DNA of 64,000 nt from CAMDHY01 sp046156265 (GCF_046156265.1 NZ_JAWDIR010000033.1:310001-374000); one strand, 5' to 3'; shown: positions 34,324 to 42,808, numbered from the stretch's first letter. Notes: generated from the sequence alone by a model not told the origin. A program made the numbers and translations.

Positions 34324-34971
34324 CTAGCCAGATGGACCTTTCTCCCGCTCGGCGACGGCGGCGCGGACGAGCGTTGCGGCGGCCCAGGTCGCCACCTCCG
34401 CCGCCGCCCCGCCGTCGAGGTTCCACATGTCCTTCAGCACCACCAGCGCCTCGACGCCGAAGATCAGCGACAGCGCCTGGGCGAGGCGGTCGATCTCGGC
34501 CGGCGGCAGTTCCCCCTGAAGGGGACGCAGCGCCTCGCGCAGCAGCACGATGCGGTGGCCGCGCCGGAACGGCGGCACCGCCGGTGGCGTCCCGGCCCGG
34601 TGCTGCGCCCACTCGTCCAGCGAGAGCTTCAGCGCCGCCTTGAAGGTCGCCTCGAAGGCCTCGAGGCGCGGCAGCGATGTGCGCAACAGGTCCGCGACGC
34701 GCTCGGCCGCATCGTCCGAGGCGGAGCTCCAGTCGAGGATCGGCCCGAGCGCCTCGTCGACCACCGCCTCGACCAGCGCCGCCTGGCTCGGAAAGTAGCG
34801 GTAGGCGGTGGCGCGCGACACCTCGGCCGCCTCCGCCACCTCGCTCACCGAGGGGATGGCGCCGGCCTGCATCAGCCGGCTCGCCGTCGCCAGCATGAGG
34901 CGGCGCGTGCGCGCCTTTGGCCCGCGCTCGCGGACCCCGGCATCGGCGCTCGATTGACCTGAGACGACCAT
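34324..34971 (-). CDS. TetR/AcrR family transcriptional regulator
   Basis: 215 residues. The N-terminal helix-turn-helix (about 22-62) reads RTRRLMLATASRLM...SVSEVAEAAEVSRATAYRYF, a clear TetR domain. The C-terminal ligand domain has LEAFEATFKAALKLSLDEWAQHR and is not assigned. The gene is divergent from the UPF0261 operon at 35104, with a perfect inverted repeat (34960-34994) over its start codon, so it very likely represses itself and that operon. The very long open frame that continues rightwards past this start is antisense to the UPF0261 genes and is not real. Confidence 0.92.
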   Translation of the reverse strand: MVVSGQSSADAGVRERGPKARTRRLMLATASRLMQAGAIPSVSEVAEAAEVSRATAYRYFPSQAALVEAVVDEALGPILDWSSASDDAAERVADLLRTSLPRLEAFEATFKAALKLSLDEWAQHRAGTPPAVPPFRRGHRIVLLREALRPLQGELPPAEIDRLAQALSLIFGVEALVVLKDMWNLDGGAAAEVATWAAATLVRAAVAEREKGPSG

Positions 34972-34994
34972 ATCAATACGATACTGTCGTCTCA
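34960..34994. promoter_or_regulatory. TetR operator between the tetR-like gene and the UPF0261 operon
   Basis: TGAGACGAC (34960-34968) and GTCGTCTCA (34986-34994) are perfect 9-base arms around a 17-base AT-rich centre that contains the tetR start codon and ATCAATACGATA. Arm length and placement between divergent genes are typical of TetR sites. The left arm lies in codons 2-4 of the regulator. Confidence 0.65.
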
Positions 34995-35103
34995 TGCGTG
35001 CTGACAAGGGCCGACTTGGTGGGTTGCGCCGACTTGGCCGGGCGCGCCGGAATGGACGGGACGGGGCACGGGCACCAGGCCGGAAGCCCCGCGGGGAGGG
35101 ACG

Positions 35104-36303
35104 GTGCGGCGCGTCTACGTCGTCGGAACCCACGACACCAAGGCCGAGGAACTGGCCTTTCTCGCCGACCTCGTGGCTGCCGCAGGGCTGCCCGTGGTGC
35201 GGGTGGATGTCGGCACGCGGCCGCTCACGGGCGATGCCGTCGATGTCACCGCGGCCGAGGTCGCCGCCCACCATCCGGACGGCGCCGGCGCCGTGCTCGG
35301 CCTCGACGACCGCGGCACGGCGGTCGCCGCCATGACCGAGGCCTTCGCCCGCTTCGTCGCGAACCGCGACGACATCGGCGCGATCGTCGGCCTCGGTGGC
35401 GGCGGCGGCACGGCGATCGTCACCGCCGGCATGCGTCGCCTGCCCTACGGCGTGCCGAAGCTGATGGTCTCGACGCTCGCCTCCGGCGACGTCTCCCCTT
35501 ACGTCGACATCTCCGACATCCTCTTCATGCCGGCGGTCACCGACATGGCCGGCCTCAATGGCCTGAGCCGCGTCATCCTGCACAACGCCGCCCAGGCGAT
35601 CGCCGGGATGGCGCGTCACCCGGCTCCTGCGCGAGCCGGCAAGCCGTCGATCGGCCTGACGATGTTCGGCGTGACGACGGCCTGCGTCACGGCGATCGTC
35701 GAGCGGCTCGGCGCCGACTACGACTGCATGGTCTTCCACGCCACCGGCACCGGCGGCCGCTCGATGGAGAAGCTCGCCGACAGCGGGCTCCTCACCGGGG
35801 TCATCGACATCACCACCACCGAGGTGTGCGACCTGCTGCTGGGCGGCGTGCTGCCGGCGACCGAGGACCGCTTCGGCGCGATCGCTCGCACGCGCCTTCC
35901 CTATGTCGGCTCCGTCGGTGCGCTCGACATGGTGAACTTCTGGGCCCCCGACACCGTGCCCGCCGTCTTCCGCGACCGCACCCTCTACCGCCACAACCCC
36001 AACGTCACGCTGATGCGCACGACTGCCGAGGAGTGCCGTCGCATCGGCGCCTGGATCGGCGAGCGCCTCAACGCCTGCGATGGCGAGGTGCGCTTCCTCA
36101 TTCCGGAGAAGGGCGTCTCGTCGCTCGATATCGACGGCGGCGCGTTCTTCGACCCGCAAGCCGACGCCGTGCTGTTCTCCGCCCTGGAGGACACCGTCCG
36201 CCAGACCGAGCGGCGCCGCATCGTGCGGCTGCCGCTGCACATCAACGACCCCGCCTTCGCCGCCGCCGCGGCGACCACTTTCCTCGACATCTCGCAACGG
36301 TGA
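35104..36303 (+). CDS. Tm-1-like ATP-binding (UPF0261) protein
   Basis: 399 residues of UPF0261, the family of the tomato Tm-1 N-terminal domain. Landmarks are VVGTHDTKAEELAFLADLV at the start, AIVGLGGGGGTAIVTAGMR (about 98-116), MVSTLASGDVSPYVD and FHATGTGGRSMEKL in the second half. The structure of Tm-1 shows ATP binding; an enzyme reaction is not established. The GTG start follows GGGGAGGG. The next gene, for the TIM-barrel domain that is fused to this domain in Tm-1, begins 6 bases after the stop, so the two products very likely form one functional unit. Confidence 0.92.
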   Translation: MRRVYVVGTHDTKAEELAFLADLVAAAGLPVVRVDVGTRPLTGDAVDVTAAEVAAHHPDGAGAVLGLDDRGTAVAAMTEAFARFVANRDDIGAIVGLGGGGGTAIVTAGMRRLPYGVPKLMVSTLASGDVSPYVDISDILFMPAVTDMAGLNGLSRVILHNAAQAIAGMARHPAPARAGKPSIGLTMFGVTTACVTAIVERLGADYDCMVFHATGTGGRSMEKLADSGLLTGVIDITTTEVCDLLLGGVLPATEDRFGAIARTRLPYVGSVGALDMVNFWAPDTVPAVFRDRTLYRHNPNVTLMRTTAEECRRIGAWIGERLNACDGEVRFLIPEKGVSSLDIDGGAFFDPQADAVLFSALEDTVRQTERRRIVRLPLHINDPAFAAAAATTFLDISQR

Positions 36304-36309
36304 GCCACG

Positions 36310-37152
36310 ATGCCCGCGATCCCCCGCCAGGACCTTCTCGACCGCTTCCGCGCCCTGATCGCCGAGGGGCGGCCGATCATCGGCGGCGGCGCCGGCACCG
36401 GCCTCTCCGCCAAGTCGGAGGAGGCCGGCGGCATCGACCTCATCGTCATCTACAACTCCGGCCGCTATCGCATGGCCGGGCGCGGCTCCGCCGCCGGCCT
36501 GCTCGCCTACGGCAACGCCAATGAGATCGTGAAGGAGATGGCGGTCGAGGTGCTGCCGGTGGTGAAGCGCACGCCGGTGCTCGCCGGCGTCAACGGCACC
36601 GACCCGTTCGTGCTGATGCCGCAGTTCCTCGCCGAGCTGAAGGCGATGGGCTTCTCCGGCGTGCAGAACTTCCCGACCATCGGCCTCTTCGACGGCACCA
36701 TGCGCCAGAGCTTCGAGGAGACCGGCATGGGCTACGGGCTCGAGGTCGACATGATCGCCACCGCCCATGGCCTCGACATGCTGACCACCCCCTACGTCTT
36801 CAATCCCGATGAGGCCGTCGCCATGACCAAGGCCGGCGCCGACATCGTCGTCGCCCACATGGGCGTCACCACCGGCGGCACGATCGGTGCCTCCTCGGCG
36901 AAGACGCTGGAGAGCTGCGTCACCGAGATCGACGCCATCGCGGCGGCGGCCCGCAGCGTCCGCGCGGACGTCATCGTGCTCTGCCACGGCGGCCCGATCG
37001 CCATGCCCGAGGACGCCCGCTTCATCCTGGAACACTGCGACGGCGTGCACGGCTTCTACGGCGCGAGCTCGATGGAGCGGCTGCCGGCGGAGGCGGCGAT
37101 CCGCGACCAGACCGCCCACTTCAAGTCCCTCGCGCTGAAGACGCGCGCCTGA
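36310..37152 (+). CDS. TIM-barrel protein, phosphoenolpyruvate hydrolase-like (Tm-1 C-terminal homologue)
   Basis: 280 residues of the TIM-barrel family annotated as phosphoenolpyruvate hydrolase-like (IGPS-type barrel, also the C-terminal part of plant Tm-1). Characteristic stretches are RPIIGGGAGTGLSAKSEEAGG, TPVLAGVNGTDPFVL, GFSGVQNFPTIGLFDG and, near the end, HCDGVHGFYGASSMERLP. The hydrolase name is a database label without firm biochemistry. It is sandwiched between the UPF0261 and cupin genes in one operon. A substrate with a phosphate or carboxylate group would fit the barrel (inference). Confidence 0.9.
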   Translation: MPAIPRQDLLDRFRALIAEGRPIIGGGAGTGLSAKSEEAGGIDLIVIYNSGRYRMAGRGSAAGLLAYGNANEIVKEMAVEVLPVVKRTPVLAGVNGTDPFVLMPQFLAELKAMGFSGVQNFPTIGLFDGTMRQSFEETGMGYGLEVDMIATAHGLDMLTTPYVFNPDEAVAMTKAGADIVVAHMGVTTGGTIGASSAKTLESCVTEIDAIAAAARSVRADVIVLCHGGPIAMPEDARFILEHCDGVHGFYGASSMERLPAEAAIRDQTAHFKSLALKTRA

Positions 37153-37178
37153 GACCCCGAGCGACGGAGATCCTGACG

Positions 37179-37601
37179 ATGGCGAAGGCTGGTGACGCGT
37201 ATTTCGCATTTCCGCACCAGGTTGAGGCGTTCGGCTTCGACTGGGGTCGGCTGGCTCTGACGGTCGGCCCGGACGTGAACGGGGCCGGGCGCTTCTCGGG
37301 TGGCGTCGTCGACGTCGCGCCGGGGATGGGCCATGCCCGCCACAACCACCCCGGCGCCGAGGAGATCATCTTCGTCGTCTCCGGCACCGGCGAGCAGATG
37401 GTGGAGGACGACGAGGGCCGTCCGATCACCCGCGACGTCGGTCCGGGCTGCACGATCTATGTTCCCGAGAGCCGCTACCACGCGACCCTCAACACCGGCC
37501 CGGGGCCGATGCGGCTGTTCGTCGTCTACTCGCCGGCCGGGCCGGAGCTCGCGCTCCGCGACCTGCCGGACTTCCGCATCATCCCGCCCGAGGCGGGCTG
37601 A
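37179..37601 (+). CDS. cupin domain-containing protein
   Basis: 140 residues, a single cupin barrel. The metal-binding motif is HARHNHPGAEEIIFVVSGTGE, giving histidines and a glutamate, and the second cupin motif contributes SRYHATLNTGP. It could be a small isomerase, dioxygenase or metal-dependent lyase. It follows the TIM-barrel gene by 26 bases and converges with the M24 gene 21 bases away, so it is the last gene of the TetR-controlled operon. The role is not assignable from sequence. Confidence 0.9.
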   Translation: MAKAGDAYFAFPHQVEAFGFDWGRLALTVGPDVNGAGRFSGGVVDVAPGMGHARHNHPGAEEIIFVVSGTGEQMVEDDEGRPITRDVGPGCTIYVPESRYHATLNTGPGPMRLFVVYSPAGPELALRDLPDFRIIPPEAG

Positions 37602-37622
37602 CGCGGACCTGCTCGAACCGGT

Positions 37623-38831
37623 TCAGGCGGTGCCGCCGCGGTTCCAGCCGCGGCCGGCCTCGCCGAACATCTCATAGCCGTCGGCGGTGACGGCCAGCGT
37701 GTCCTCGAGCTTGATGAAGCCCCGCGTCGGGTGGAGCATCGTCGTCTCCACCGACAGCACCATGCCGGCCTGCAGAGGGTGAGCCGCGTCGACGCCTTCG
37801 TAGGTGACCGGGTGGTTGGTCATCAGGAACGGCGCCTCGTGGCTGATCAGTCCCATGCCGTGGGCGAAGAAGTCGGTGAAGGCCGCGACCTTTGAGGCCT
37901 TCAGGACGCCCTCCGCGTGGGCGATGACGTCGCCGCCGAGGGTGCCGGCGCGGATCTTCGAGAAGGCCGCCTGCTGCACCGCCTCGACCTCGGCGAGCAG
38001 ATCCTGAAGCTCCGCGTCCGGCTCGCCGAGCACGCCCATCCGACAGAGATCGCCGATGTAGCCGTGGAAGTTGCCGCCGGAATCGATCGACAGCACCTCG
38101 CCCGGCTGCCACGCCTGCGGTGACGCGGCGCGGTTGTGGCTCGCCCCCAGCGTCAGCAGGCAATACTCGAACTGCAGCCCGCGGTTGGTCTCCTCGCGCC
38201 GCAGCCGCTCGATGATGTCGGTCTTGGTGGAGCCTTCGCGCGCACCGGCGATCGTCGCCATCATCGCCTCGGTGATGAGCTCCGAGGCGGACTTCAGCAG
38301 CGCCAGTTCCGCCGGTGTCTTCACCGCCCGAAGTCGTTCGAGCGTGTGGGTGGCGTCGACGAAGGCCGCGCCCTCCAGGCGCTCGGAGAGCATGCGGTAG
38401 GCGTCGAGCGGCAGGAAGCCGGGCTCGATGCCGATGCGGGCGCCAGCCTTGCCGAGCTTCGCCACGTGGTCGGCGGCGCGGGTGGCCGCGTCGGTCGATC
38501 CCCACGTCTCGGCGTGCACCGCCGGCGTCCAGAACGGCCGGTTGTGATGCTCGCCGCCCTCCATGCGGTTGGCGACGAAGGCGGAATTCTCCGGCTTGCC
38601 GCGCTCGTAGACGACGACCGGCAGGTAGCGGCTGTGGCCGATCGCATCCATCGCCGAGAAGAAGATGAACCGGTAGCCGCCGAGCAGATACTGGGTGTTG
38701 TGCTTGGAGGTGGCGAGCAGGACGTCGATGCCGGCCGCGTCCATCAGCGCGTCGAGGCGGTCCGTGTCGAACGGAACCGGGATCGCCGCACCCTGCGATG
38801 CCGCCCCTGCCTGAGATGGCACGTGCTTCAC
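37623..38831 (-). CDS. M24-family metallohydrolase (creatinase/prolidase fold)
   Basis: 402 residues. An N-terminal creatinase-like domain (about 15-165, DRLDALMDAAGIDVLLATSKHN) precedes the pita-bread catalytic domain. The five metal ligands are present: aspartates in LSIDSGG and IGDLCRMG, histidine in FFAHGMGLISHEAP, glutamates in SVETTML and IKLEDTL. So it should be an active dimetal hydrolase; whether it cuts X-Pro peptides or another C-N bond, as creatinase or ectoine hydrolase do, is open. GTG start 7 bases after GGAGG. A FadR-type operator lies 58 bases upstream, linking it to the sugar genes of the island. Confidence 0.9.
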   Translation of the reverse strand: MKHVPSQAGAASQGAAIPVPFDTDRLDALMDAAGIDVLLATSKHNTQYLLGGYRFIFFSAMDAIGHSRYLPVVVYERGKPENSAFVANRMEGGEHHNRPFWTPAVHAETWGSTDAATRAADHVAKLGKAGARIGIEPGFLPLDAYRMLSERLEGAAFVDATHTLERLRAVKTPAELALLKSASELITEAMMATIAGAREGSTKTDIIERLRREETNRGLQFEYCLLTLGASHNRAASPQAWQPGEVLSIDSGGNFHGYIGDLCRMGVLGEPDAELQDLLAEVEAVQQAAFSKIRAGTLGGDVIAHAEGVLKASKVAAFTDFFAHGMGLISHEAPFLMTNHPVTYEGVDAAHPLQAGMVLSVETTMLHPTRGFIKLEDTLAVTADGYEMFGEAGRGWNRGGTA

Positions 38832-38888
38832 GTGGGATCCTCCCTCTGATGACCGCGAGGCTTACGCCCTCTTGAGGCGACGCCTTCT

Positions 38889-38901
38889 CTGGTCGGACCA
38901 G
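38889..38901. promoter_or_regulatory. FadR-type GntR operator B
   Basis: CTGGTCGGACCAG, the most symmetric of the four copies (perfect apart from the central bases). It lies 58 bases upstream of the M24 gene start in a 172-base gap. The match TGGTCNGACCA is the classical form bound by FadR-subfamily GntR proteins. Confidence 0.65.
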
Positions 38902-38970
38902 TTAGGCACAACGCTGGCGGGTCGTCCAGCGCGGGCGGCAGGGCGATCGGCCCGCCCGCCGGCCGTCATC

Positions 38971-38995
38971 GGAGGGCGCCGGACCGGCGCCCTCC
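38971..38995 (-). terminator. hairpin after the DJ-1/PfpI gene
   Basis: GGAGGGCGCCGG and CCGGCGCCCTCC are perfect 12-base arms around one A; the practical loop is GGACC. It lies 8 bases after the stop of the gene at 39004-39591. No T-run, so function is inferred from symmetry and position. Confidence 0.5.
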
Positions 38996-39003
38996 GACGT
39001 TCG

Positions 39004-39591
39004 TCAGGTGTGCCTGATCTCGGTGCCGAGCACCTTCAGGCACTCGCGCATGAAGGCCGCCAGGGCCGTCCAGCCCTTGGCCGAAACCATCGTGCCGTCG
39101 ACGAGGGCCTCGGTCGGCGACAGGTCGACATAGGCGCCGCCGGCGAGCCGGACCTCGGGCTCGCAGGCGCCGAGCGCGCCGACCCGCTTGCCCTTCACGA
39201 CGCCATCGACGGCAATCAGGATCTGCACGCCGTGGCAGATCGTGAAGATCGGCTTGTTCGCCTCGTGGAAGTGCCGGACGATCGCCTGGATGCGCTTGTC
39301 GGTGCGGATGTACTCCGGCCCGCGCCCGCCGGCGCAGTAGACGGCGTCATACTGCTCGGGCTTCACCTCCGAGAATGACTTGTTGATGACGAAGTCGTGC
39401 CCGAGCTTCTCGGTATAGGTCTGATGGCCCTCGAAGTCGTGCAGCGACGTCTTCAGGATGTCGCCGGCGTTCTTGTCGGGGCAGATGACGTGGACGGTAT
39501 GGCCGACGGCCTCCATGCCCTGCTGGAAGACGAAGATCTCGTATTCCTCGGTGAAGTCGCCCGTCAGCATGAGGATCTTCTTGCCAGGCAT
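39004..39591 (-). CDS. DJ-1/PfpI family protein
   Basis: 195 residues of the class I glutamine amidotransferase-like fold. The nucleophile elbow is FTICHGVQILIA (cysteine at about 118 followed by histidine), with an acidic partner probably from TGDFTEEYE. Members include glyoxalase III/deglycase-like proteins, protease PfpI and catabolic amidases or isonitrile hydratases. ATG is chosen because AAGGA lies 8 bases ahead; an upstream frame start at 39609 lacks a site. It sits alone between the M24 and GntR genes; a protective role against reactive aldehydes from the pathway is possible. Confidence 0.9.
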   Translation of the reverse strand: MPGKKILMLTGDFTEEYEIFVFQQGMEAVGHTVHVICPDKNAGDILKTSLHDFEGHQTYTEKLGHDFVINKSFSEVKPEQYDAVYCAGGRGPEYIRTDKRIQAIVRHFHEANKPIFTICHGVQILIAVDGVVKGKRVGALGACEPEVRLAGGAYVDLSPTEALVDGTMVSAKGWTALAAFMRECLKVLGTEIRHT

Positions 39592-39712
39592 CGAACGGTT
39601 CCTTCCCAAACTGTCGCTCTAGAGCGTTACGCGTTGTCGTTGCCCCGCGGCGGGGGATCGTGATGCACCGGCCGGGGCCGGCGGGTCGTCGGGGCGGCGG
39701 CGGGCGCCGCCG

Positions 39713-40423
39713 TCAGAGGTCGAAGGCCGGCAGCAGCCGCTGACGTGAGCGGGCGATGTGGTCGTGCATGGCGGCCTTGGCGGCGGCGCCGTCGGCGCTC
39801 GTGAAGGCATCCAGCAGCGCCTGGTGCTCCGTCAGCGCCTCCTCGGTGACGCGGGCGTGGAACATCAGCCGGAAGATGTGGAAGTGCGTGTGCTGGTGGG
39901 CCAGCGTGTGGCGGATCAGCTCGTTGCCGGCGAACTCCAGAATGCGGTCGTGGAAGACGGCGTCCTGGCGGGCGAAGGCCGAGTAGCGGCGGCGGGCGTC
40001 CTCGTCGCTGCCGCCCGACATCATGTCGGCAAGGTCGCGCAGGGCCTCGAGCCGCTCGCCCGTCATCGCCTCGGCGGCACGGCGGGCGCTGTCGGGCTCG
40101 AGCAGCAGGCGCAGCTCGTAGAGCTCGTCGAACTGCCGCCGTGAGATCTGCGGGGCGGCGCTGTAGCCGATCAGGTGGGTCTTCACCACCAGCCCCTCGC
40201 CCTCGAGGCGACCGAGCGCCTCGCGGATCGGGGTGTGCGAGACCTGCAGCTCGCGGACGAGATTGTCGACGGTGATGCGGGCGCCGGGCGCGATCTTCAG
40301 GCCCATCAACTGGGCGAGGAGCGCCTCGTACACCTTCTCCGCCAACCCGTTATGGCGCTGGATTGCCGTCATGTCCGCGCGGCGGTCCTCGAATTTCGGG
40401 GCTGCTCGGCTGTCACTTCGCAT
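39713..40423 (-). CDS. GntR family transcriptional regulator (FCD domain), first
   Basis: 236 residues. Winged helix-turn-helix at about 25-85 (LAEKVYEALLAQLMGLKIAP..., ELQVSHTPIREALGRLEGEGLV), then an FCD ligand domain with the metal-binding residues in RQDAVFHDRILEFAGN and the histidine-rich HTLAHQHTHFHIF. It is divergent from the Ldh2-type dehydrogenase operon at 40511 and probably controls it through the intervening AT-rich segment. ATG at 40423 is preceded by AAGGGG; an internal ATG at 40372 (MTAIQRHN) is less likely. Confidence 0.93.
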   Translation of the reverse strand: MRSDSRAAPKFEDRRADMTAIQRHNGLAEKVYEALLAQLMGLKIAPGARITVDNLVRELQVSHTPIREALGRLEGEGLVVKTHLIGYSAAPQISRRQFDELYELRLLLEPDSARRAAEAMTGERLEALRDLADMMSGGSDEDARRRYSAFARQDAVFHDRILEFAGNELIRHTLAHQHTHFHIFRLMFHARVTEEALTEHQALLDAFTSADGAAAKAAMHDHIARSRQRLLPAFDL

Positions 40424-40432
40424 GGCCGCCCC

Positions 40433-40510
40433 TTGACAGGTCAGACAGCTAGCACGATGCTCCGCGCCAATCAATACGATATCCTATACGATCCGATATT
40501 GGGTAGGGCG
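40433..40510. promoter_or_regulatory. divergent control region with TTGACA and ATACGAT direct repeats
   Basis: TTGACA (40433-40438) with a poor -10 (GATGCT, 17 bases on) points toward the Ldh2 gene. ATACGAT occurs at 40474 and again at 40486, 12 bases apart, and the segment ATCAATACGATA is identical to one inside the TetR operator near 34972. These are candidate operator sequences for the adjacent GntR regulator. Confidence 0.4.
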
Positions 40511-41530
40511 ATGCGGATATCCAGTCCCGAGGCACTCGATCTCGCCGCCCTGCTGCTGCGCCAGCGCGGCGTTCCGCCAGCGCACGCCGACCTGCAGGCG
40601 GCCGTGCTCGTCGGCGCCGAGCGGAAGGGTCACCCGTCGCACGGCCTGCAGCGGCTGCCCCGCCTGCTCCTGCGCATCGAGCGCGGGCTGATCGACCCGG
40701 CGGCGGAGGGCGCGTTCGTCTGGCGCGCCGCCGCCTTCCTCTCAGGCGACGGCGAGAACGGCCTCGGGCCGGTGGTGGGGGAAAAGGCGATCGGGCTGCT
40801 GGCCGAACGCATCGGCGAAACCGGCATCGCCGTCGCTGCGGTCCGCAACGCCAACCACCTCGGCATGCTCGCCCACTATGTCGAGACGATCGCCGCGCAC
40901 GGCTGCATCGGCCTCGCGCTGTCCTCCAGCGAAGCGCTGGTTCACCCGCACGGCGGCACGCGGGCGCTGCTCGGCACCAACCCGGTCGCCGTCGCCGTGC
41001 CTGTCGCAGATGCGCCGCCGTTCGTCGTCGACCTCGCCACCAGCGTCGTCTCGATGGGCAAGGTCCATCACTACGCCGCCACCGGCGCGCCGCTCGAGCC
41101 CGGCTGGGCGAAGGACGCGGACGGCCGGCCGACCACCGATGCGACGCAGGCAAAGGCCGGCGCCATCGCCCCCTTCGGCGGCGCCAAGGGCTACGCGCTC
41201 GGCCTCGCCTTCGAGCTGCTGGTGGCGGCGCTCGCCGACAGCGTGCTCGCCCCCGACGTCGCCGGCACGCTCGACGCCGAGCGGCCCTGCAACAAGGGCG
41301 ACGTCTTCATCATGATCGACGCGGCACGCTCGCCCGGCGTCGCGCAGCGGCTCGCCGCCTACCTCGACGTCCTTCGCGCCAGCCCGCCCGAGACGGCCGG
41401 CGTGCCCGTCTCCGTCCCCGGCGACGGCGCCCGCCGCCGCGCCGAACGGGCCGACCAGGACGGCTTCGAGATCGCCCCCGCTTTGCTCGCCACGTTGCAC
41501 GACCTGTCGCGGGCCGGCTGTCCGGCCTGA
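40511..41530 (+). CDS. Ldh family oxidoreductase (malate/L-lactate dehydrogenase-like)
   Basis: 339 residues of the Ldh2/YlbC NAD(P)-dependent family, which is unrelated to classical lactate dehydrogenases. Typical parts are ERKGHPSHGLQRLPRLLLRI near the N-terminus with the catalytic histidine, AAVRNANHLGMLAHYVE, TNPVAVAVPVADAPPFVVDLATS and APFGGAKGYALGLAFELL. Family members oxidise 2-hydroxy acids such as ureidoglycolate or sulfolactate, or reduce 2-keto acids such as 2,3-diketogulonate. First gene of a three-gene operon under the divergent GntR regulator. Confidence 0.92.
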   Translation: MRISSPEALDLAALLLRQRGVPPAHADLQAAVLVGAERKGHPSHGLQRLPRLLLRIERGLIDPAAEGAFVWRAAAFLSGDGENGLGPVVGEKAIGLLAERIGETGIAVAAVRNANHLGMLAHYVETIAAHGCIGLALSSSEALVHPHGGTRALLGTNPVAVAVPVADAPPFVVDLATSVVSMGKVHHYAATGAPLEPGWAKDADGRPTTDATQAKAGAIAPFGGAKGYALGLAFELLVAALADSVLAPDVAGTLDAERPCNKGDVFIMIDAARSPGVAQRLAAYLDVLRASPPETAGVPVSVPGDGARRRAERADQDGFEIAPALLATLHDLSRAGCPA

Positions 41531-41584
41531 CGCCTTCCAGAAACGACTGCACCTCAAACCGCAGCACGCGCGAGGACCCAGCCG

Positions 41585-42808
41585 ATGAGCCTGTTCGCCG
41601 CCCTCCGGCTTCCCCGCGAGATCCTCTTCGGTGCCGGCCAGTCCGACGCCGTCGGTACCGTCACCGCCCGCCACGGCAAGCGGGCGCTCGTCTGCACCGA
41701 CGCCCGCTTCGCCGGCACGGACGCCTTCGCGCGCATGATCGGAGCCCTGGAGTCCGCCTCCCTCACCGTCTCCGTCTTCGACGCGGTCGAGCCGGACGTG
41801 CCGACCGGTAATGTCGCCGCCAGCGTCGCGCACGCCCGCGGCTTCGCGCCGGACGTCGTCGTCGGCATCGGCGGCGGCTCGTGCCTCGACATGGCGAAGT
41901 GCACCGCGCTCCTCGTCCGCCACGGCGGCACGCTCGGTGACTACTACGGCGAGTTCCGCGTCCCCGGCCCGACGCTACCGGTCGTCGCCGTGCCGACCAC
42001 CGCCGGCACCGGCGCCGAGGTCACCCCCGTCGCCGTCGTCTCCGACGAGAGCCGCACCCTGAAGGTCGGCATCTCCAGCCCGTGGCTGATCCCCGTCGCC
42101 GCGATCTGCGACCCGGACCTGACGATGACCTGCCCGCGCGGGCTGACGGCGATCGCCGGGGCGGACGCGCTCACCCACGCCATCGAGGCCTACACGGCGG
42201 TGCGCCGCGACGCCGACGCGGCGCTGCCGCAGAGCCGCGTCTTCGTCGGCAAGAGCGCCCTCAGCGACCACTTCGCGCTGCTCGCCATCCGCCTCCTCGG
42301 CGCCAGCCTGGAGCGCGCCTGCGCGGACGGGTCGGATGCGGCGGCGCGCGCCGACGTGATGCTGGGAGCGCTCGCCGCCGGCTGCGCCTTCGGCACCGCC
42401 GGCACCGGCGCGGCGCACGCCGTGCAGTACCCGGTCGGCGCCGTCACCGGCACGCCGCACGGCCTCGGCGTCGCGGCGATGCTGCCCTTCGTGATGGCCT
42501 ACAACCGGCCGGCGGCGCTGTCCGAGTTCGCCGACATCGCCGACTGCCTCGGCCTGTCGCCCTCCGACGGCTCCCCTGAGGGCAGGGCCGAGGCCGCGAT
42601 CGCCGAGGTCGCGCGGCTGTTTTCGGCGATCGGCATTCCCGCCGACCTGAAGGCGCTCGGCCTGCCGGCGGACCGCCTCGACTGGACGGCCGAGCAGGCG
42701 AGTGGCATCGACCGGCTGGTGAAGAACAACGCCCGCCCGATCGACCCCGCCGAGATGCGCCGCCTGGTCGGCGCCGCCTATGAGGGGCGCCTGTCGGCCG
42801 TCGGCTGA
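41585..42808 (+). CDS. iron-containing alcohol dehydrogenase (group III)
   Basis: 407 residues. The N-terminal nucleotide-binding half contains VVGIGGGSCLDMAKCTALL and PTTAGTGAEVTPVAVVSD. The C-terminal helical half supplies the metal ligands: aspartate and histidine in GADALTHAIEAYTA, histidine in GAAHAVQYPVGA and histidine in TGTPHGLGVAAMLPF. This layout covers alcohol dehydrogenases, 4-hydroxybutyrate and lactaldehyde dehydrogenases and maleylacetate reductases. It lies 54 bases after the Ldh2 gene, ATG behind GAGGA. It probably interconverts an alcohol and a carbonyl in the pathway of the island. Confidence 0.93.
   Translation: MSLFAALRLPREILFGAGQSDAVGTVTARHGKRALVCTDARFAGTDAFARMIGALESASLTVSVFDAVEPDVPTGNVAASVAHARGFAPDVVVGIGGGSCLDMAKCTALLVRHGGTLGDYYGEFRVPGPTLPVVAVPTTAGTGAEVTPVAVVSDESRTLKVGISSPWLIPVAAICDPDLTMTCPRGLTAIAGADALTHAIEAYTAVRRDADAALPQSRVFVGKSALSDHFALLAIRLLGASLERACADGSDAAARADVMLGALAAGCAFGTAGTGAAHAVQYPVGAVTGTPHGLGVAAMLPFVMAYNRPAALSEFADIADCLGLSPSDGSPEGRAEAAIAEVARLFSAIGIPADLKALGLPADRLDWTAEQASGIDRLVKNNARPIDPAEMRRLVGAAYEGRLSAVG

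Noticed and set aside
34324..37209. 961-codon open frame on the minus strand antisense to the UPF0261 operon
   Set aside because: Only the last 215 codons encode a real protein (TetR). The rest mirrors third-position GC of the opposite genes, and no homology is visible.
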